A DNA stretch of 64,000 nucleotides. Source: Stercorarius parasiticus (taxonomy: Eukaryota > Chordata > Aves > Charadriiformes > Stercorariidae). Both the position numbers and the translations under genes were made by a program. Location of the stretch: NCBI GenBank assembly GCA_013396915.1, contig VWZL01003401.1, positions 656,134-720,133 of the forward strand. Direction: 5' to 3'. The notes beneath the pieces are model-generated. The model searched no databases. It worked only from the letters and a program-made list of their open reading frames with translations, and was not told where the DNA came from. Shown piece by piece: positions 60,006 through 64,000 of the stretch (within the stretch, counting starts at the first letter, position 1; every line of letters begins with the position of its first letter).

Positions 60006-62955
60006 AAACATCCCCAGCTTTCAATCTAACAGTGGCTTGCCATTAGGTCAGCAGCTCATGGTCTATCACACCTGTAAGAAGCTTCAGAGAAACACTCAAA
60101 AGAGGACTTCTGCCTGTATATAACCATCCATCTTCTCAGCAGCCTTTCCTTCTGAAAATGAAGACCTTCCACTGCCTCATTGGCAATGACTGACACCTTG
60201 GGGGTTGCAGGGTTCTCTCCCACCACGTGGAGTTGCAACAGAAAACACAGCAGCTGCAGAAATTCGCACCTAAAGAAGGTTGCCTACATCCTCATCCCAC
60301 TCTTGTCTAGGAGAAGCCCCACTAAACCTGATAATTAAACCTTGTCAGGCAGGCAGAAGTGTGCAGCAGAACCAGCATTTCTTTTCATAAACGACATGAT
60401 CTTATTTTCAAAAATGATAAGTAAATTTCACAAATTACTCAGTCAAAATTATATTAAAGAGACCTCTAATACCATGAATGCCAGCTTCAGGCTCAAAAGT
60501 GATATGTGTGCCTTTTTACTGCGGAGTGTGTTTATATTTTTCCAGGAAGTTGGTGCTGAGAAGTTTCTTGCATAAGACACGTTAAGTGCCTCAGAGTCCA
60601 AATGGTATGGATCAGAAATGGTAGCTACTGTCTAATCCACTCAAATTTTTGCTAAATACTCTCTCAGTTTCACTCTTCCCATGCTCCCTTTCTCTGCTGA
60701 ACTATATCTCCCCATTAAAACCTGAAAAAAAAATATACATACTTAGGCTAGTAAAGTCTCTTGAATGACTTTTGCATTTATGAAAGGGGAAGCTATGATG
60801 GGTGAAATGAAAGTCAGGACTTCCAGGTGTCCCAAAGGGCATTCCTAGGACATCATCCAGAAAATCATGACAAACTGGGCACAACCTGGCACCAGCGCCG
60901 TTGTAGCCCCTGAAGAATTCTCTTTGAGTCCATCTTTCACTCATGATGGCCATTGCATCTGTGGATCAGCTCCATCTGTTTTTGCCTTCCCTTAGACCCT
61001 CTATGGTTTGGAAACAGAGAATTTTTGACATTTGGAAACAGAGTCTCTGCTCTCCTGGGATGTGTAGTGGTGACGTGAAAGGCACAAGAAACATAGATGA
61101 ACACCTAATCCCTGCCTCAGAGTGATGCAAAATTACTTTAAAGACAGGGCTGAAGAAGATTAGCACTATCAGTCTTGTACCTGAGCGATCTATGCTGCAT
61201 GCTGCCAGCAGCTTCAGCTCCTTCAAAGCATTCCCATCTACCATTGGCTTGCTCTACATAACGTGAGCACTTCACGATTCCTAGAAACTGGCAGATAATC
61301 CCTCCTGAATTATAAACCTCCCACATATTCTCTATTCCTCTAATTTTTTTTTCTTTCTGTCCCTTTCTCTTTCTAGTTTCATTTCTATGTCAGGAAGCTC
61401 GCAATTCACAGGAAGGGATTTCAAACTGCTCAGCAAATTAAAGTAGACTAATAGAAGTGTGGTTCAACAGAACAAGGACACTGCCCGTCACCCCCACTGT
61501 CCTGTCTCTGCCAGTGACAAATAGGGCAAGAATGGCCTAGACATGCTGGCTGCAACAGCTTTTGGCCCTGTGAAGATCCTTCCCTGCCTCCTCTTCCTTT
61601 GCCTGGACCAGGAGAAGCAGAGCAGGAGCTGGAGAAAGCTGACACCACCTCCCAAACTGCCACCACCATCCATCAAGAGCAAAGGTCTGACAAGACCAGT
61701 GCTGCACCCCAGAACCATGCAGACCTTCATCAAGGTGCAGGCTGGCCCTCAAATCATCTGGAGAGCTTGCTCACTCATTGCCTTTCCTCTCCTCTGTGAC
61801 TTCTACACAGAGGGAGTGGTGGGGTGGAAGGGAAAAGGGCAGAGTGACCCCTCCAGCTCTGCCCTCACTGCTCCACTGGCCCTGTGCCGCCATTCACCTC
61901 CCTTCTCTCTGCAGCTGAATCCTCACAGGACTTGTGCCACATTGCCACCAAAATCCTCAGGTATCCACAGGCTGACCTAGCTCAGATCTCACAGCTATCT
62001 GGGGTGAGTGCTCTGGGAGCAGGGTGCCCTTCCTTCTGTGCAAGAAGGCCATGACAGCCTCTGGTCAAGGGAGGATCACTGAAACCTGGGGAACTTGCAC
62101 CCTGAGTCACTCTCCAGCACAGATGATCAATGAAGACTCTTGCCGCAACCCGAGTCTGTGCTGAGGAGCATGATCTATCCAGAAAAGACCAGGACAGAGT
62201 GATATCTCATGTCCAGATCCCAGTGATCCATCTACAACACAGGTGATTCCACTTGGAGCAGGATGCTATGTGCCTTCTCCCGCTACCTCCAATGGCTCCA
62301 ACACAGCTAGCAACTTTTCACCATCAACATGAGATGTCTTATCATACAGCTCTCCAAGCTGTCAGGATTTCCTCACAACCTGGAAGTTCTTTGGGGTCAC
62401 CAGATCTCCATGGTAAGCAATGCCACGTGGATCACACCCTGCCTGCCCAGCTCACAGAATAGCCCCCCTCCTCTGTCCCTGTCCCATCTGTTCCAGGTCT
62501 GCAGGGCATGCTTAAATCCCACAGTCTTCCAAGACCCCCTTAAATCCTGCAGTCCTCTCTTATCTTGGCTAAGTTTACAAGCCTTGCCAAGTGCCCCCTC
62601 ACATGCTGCTCTACAAGACAACATGATACCCAGAGAGACCGCCTTTGCACCACACCTTGACAACACCTTTATGAGTTCTTGCCCTCTCACTCCACTGCCT
62701 CCATCAACCCATCCCACCCAGACACAAAGTGCTAAGAGCTCTCCCCACCAGGGGAAGGCAAGCAGGGTCAGCTGACCATCATGCATTCTGAGCTAATTCT
62801 GTGTCCCTGGGAAATTTGTCAGGCGGGGACTGCAGGTCCTGTTTCCAACGCCTGGCCCTGCCACGTCTCCTTGCAGGGTACCCCTGGTCAGCACCTGGCA
62901 GCTACTCAGGTGCCTCAAGGGAGCAGTGGGTGCAGCTGGGGTGCCCTGCCAAGCG
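60006..62955. other. Unique sequence, GC-richer after 61.5 kb, no gene recognised
   Basis: No identifiable exon. From about 61480 to 62950 the sequence is C- and CT-rich with several overlapping open frames in both strands (up to 148 codons), which is typical of low stop-codon density rather than coding. No domain is recognised. Confidence 0.5.
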
Positions 62956-63025
62956 TCATAGAATCACAGAATCATAGAATCTTCATGGTTGGAAAGGACC
63001 TTTGAGATCATAGAGTCCAACCATC
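62956..63025 (-). mobile_element. CR1 tail fragment, antisense
   Basis: TCATAGAATCACAGAATCAT, ATAGAATCTTCATGGTTGG and AAAGGACCTTTGAGATCATA give the antisense CR1 3' end with three tail units, running to about 63025, where similarity stops. Severely 5'-truncated. Confidence 0.92.
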
Positions 63026-64000
63026 ATGTCCCCTTCTGGTTCCCTATTTTTAACCCATTGACTCTGCTCTATATTTCTTTTTATCATTTTTGCTATTTGT
63101 GATCACCTAGGGTTTTTTCCCCTCCAGTGTCTTCTCTTCATCTCTTATCCCTCTGTTGTTTCTTTTTTTGTTGTTGTTTTTAGCCTCTGTTAGGGATGGG
63201 CTGCCTCCCATACCTGAAGGGGAAAAAAAAGATGGGGACAGTAGCCAAAAGCAGATAACTTTGGAGGAGTACAAAACAAGGGAAAATACAGCAATGTTTT
63301 CCTGGTACACTTTCCCAACCACCATGCTCTCCTAGCCTCCAGCAACTTGCAGGTCAGGGATGTAAGCAAACACTTTCTGCAGAAACACTGTTCATCAGAA
63401 CTCTCCTTCTTTAGTCACCCACAGTGGAGCATGTTGTATTATCTCCCCCAAATAAATGAATGTTAAAGGTTAAGCCTGGCTATGGCAAACATTACTGGGT
63501 GAACAAGGCATGCTGCACCATGCCCATAAATGAGAGAGACCCATGATGTCCTTGGAGAGGGAACAGAACTTTCATAAAGCCACAGAGGTTCTTGTAACAA
63601 GCTTCATTACAAATGCAGACCATCTGCCCATAAACCAAAAGTCAGTTCCTGCCAATTTCCTTGTACGCTTCTAGTTCCTGGTACCTTATGAACCAGGGCT
63701 GGGTTTCCTTTCAGTAATGAAATGGAAAATGAAAGAGCATGAAGGGGCAGCAATGGCATGCTCTAACAGAGAGATACATATGAAGAATAAAATTCTTACC
63801 TTCTTGAAGTTAGCAGGATGCTAACACTGACTTCATGGGGCCAGAGTTTCACTCTGATCTGGAGAAGCTAGCAGACAACCTCATCAGTCTTTGGAAAGTG
63901 CTGCTGTGCTTGTTATTTCCAGTATTTTCAGCAATTTTAATGACATTAAGCCCCAGGGGGTGAAGCCCCAGGAAACAGAAGGATGCAGGCAGTCTGAGTG
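63026..64000. other. Unique sequence, no gene recognised
   Basis: Nothing recognisable apart from a T-rich patch (about 63155-63182). ORFs are short and unrecognised. Confidence 0.5.

Noticed and set aside
61480..62955. GC-richer interval with several overlapping ORFs as a possible gene
   Set aside because: Frames are open on both strands at once, no domain recognised, no consistent splice structure; best explained by low stop-codon density.
1..64000. CRISPR arrays, tRNA or rRNA genes, bacterial operons, telomeric or satellite arrays
   Set aside because: No regularly spaced repeats, tRNA A/B boxes, rRNA signatures or long tandem arrays were seen; the repeat content is vertebrate (avian).

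Overview
The window looks like non-coding DNA from a bird, either intergenic or deep intronic. The evidence is several copies of the CR1 LINE, five of them with the typical CR1 3' end (8-bp ATTCTRTG-type tail, 'GGTTGGAA...GACCTTTAAGGTC' block), a solo endogenous-retrovirus LTR of a type I associate with birds, one much older CR1/L3-like copy and one relic MIR SINE. There are no primate or rodent style L1 or Alu elements. Base composition is mildly AT-rich, with a somewhat GC-richer patch around 11.1-12.1 kb and another around 61.5-63.0 kb. I recognise no protein-coding exon of any host gene, no rRNA or tRNA gene, no CRISPR array and no bacterial-type operon. The longest open frames (251 and 288 codons) show no domain I can name and are treated as probable chance ORFs.

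Layout. 1-7.1 kb: unique sequence with low-complexity tracts and one region that looks like a non-coding exon (3404-3516). 7.1-8.75 kb: two CR1 copies facing each other tail to tail. The first keeps the C-terminal part of the reverse-transcriptase ORF, with three stops, a frameshift and loss of the catalytic aspartate pair. 9.2-14.2 kb: unique sequence with short remnants resembling old palindromic MITE-type repeats, plus the longest open frames. 15.06-15.30 kb: a MIR relic. 18.11-19.04 kb: a solo LTR with perfect 5-bp target-site duplications, split by a later antisense CR1 insertion. 19-42.9 kb: long AT-rich unique sequence with a 42-bp CR1 tail stub at 26.2 kb and stretches that look like conserved non-coding elements (29.6, 31.1 kb). 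42.9-43.8 kb: the ancient CR1/L3-like copy. 44-59.8 kb: unique sequence with further candidate conserved non-coding blocks (44.6-45.1, 52.7-52.95, 53.3-53.8 kb). 59.85 and 62.96 kb: two more CR1 3' ends. The remainder is unannotated.

No genes act together here. What the window records is a layered insertion history: MIR and CR1/L3-like copies that are probably older than birds, then the LTR insertion, its reduction to a solo LTR, and CR1 insertions, one of them into the LTR. If it has a function, that is most likely cis-regulatory, in the AT-rich homeodomain/octamer-motif-dense blocks. This is an inference that needs a multi-species alignment. I found no convincing new biological system.
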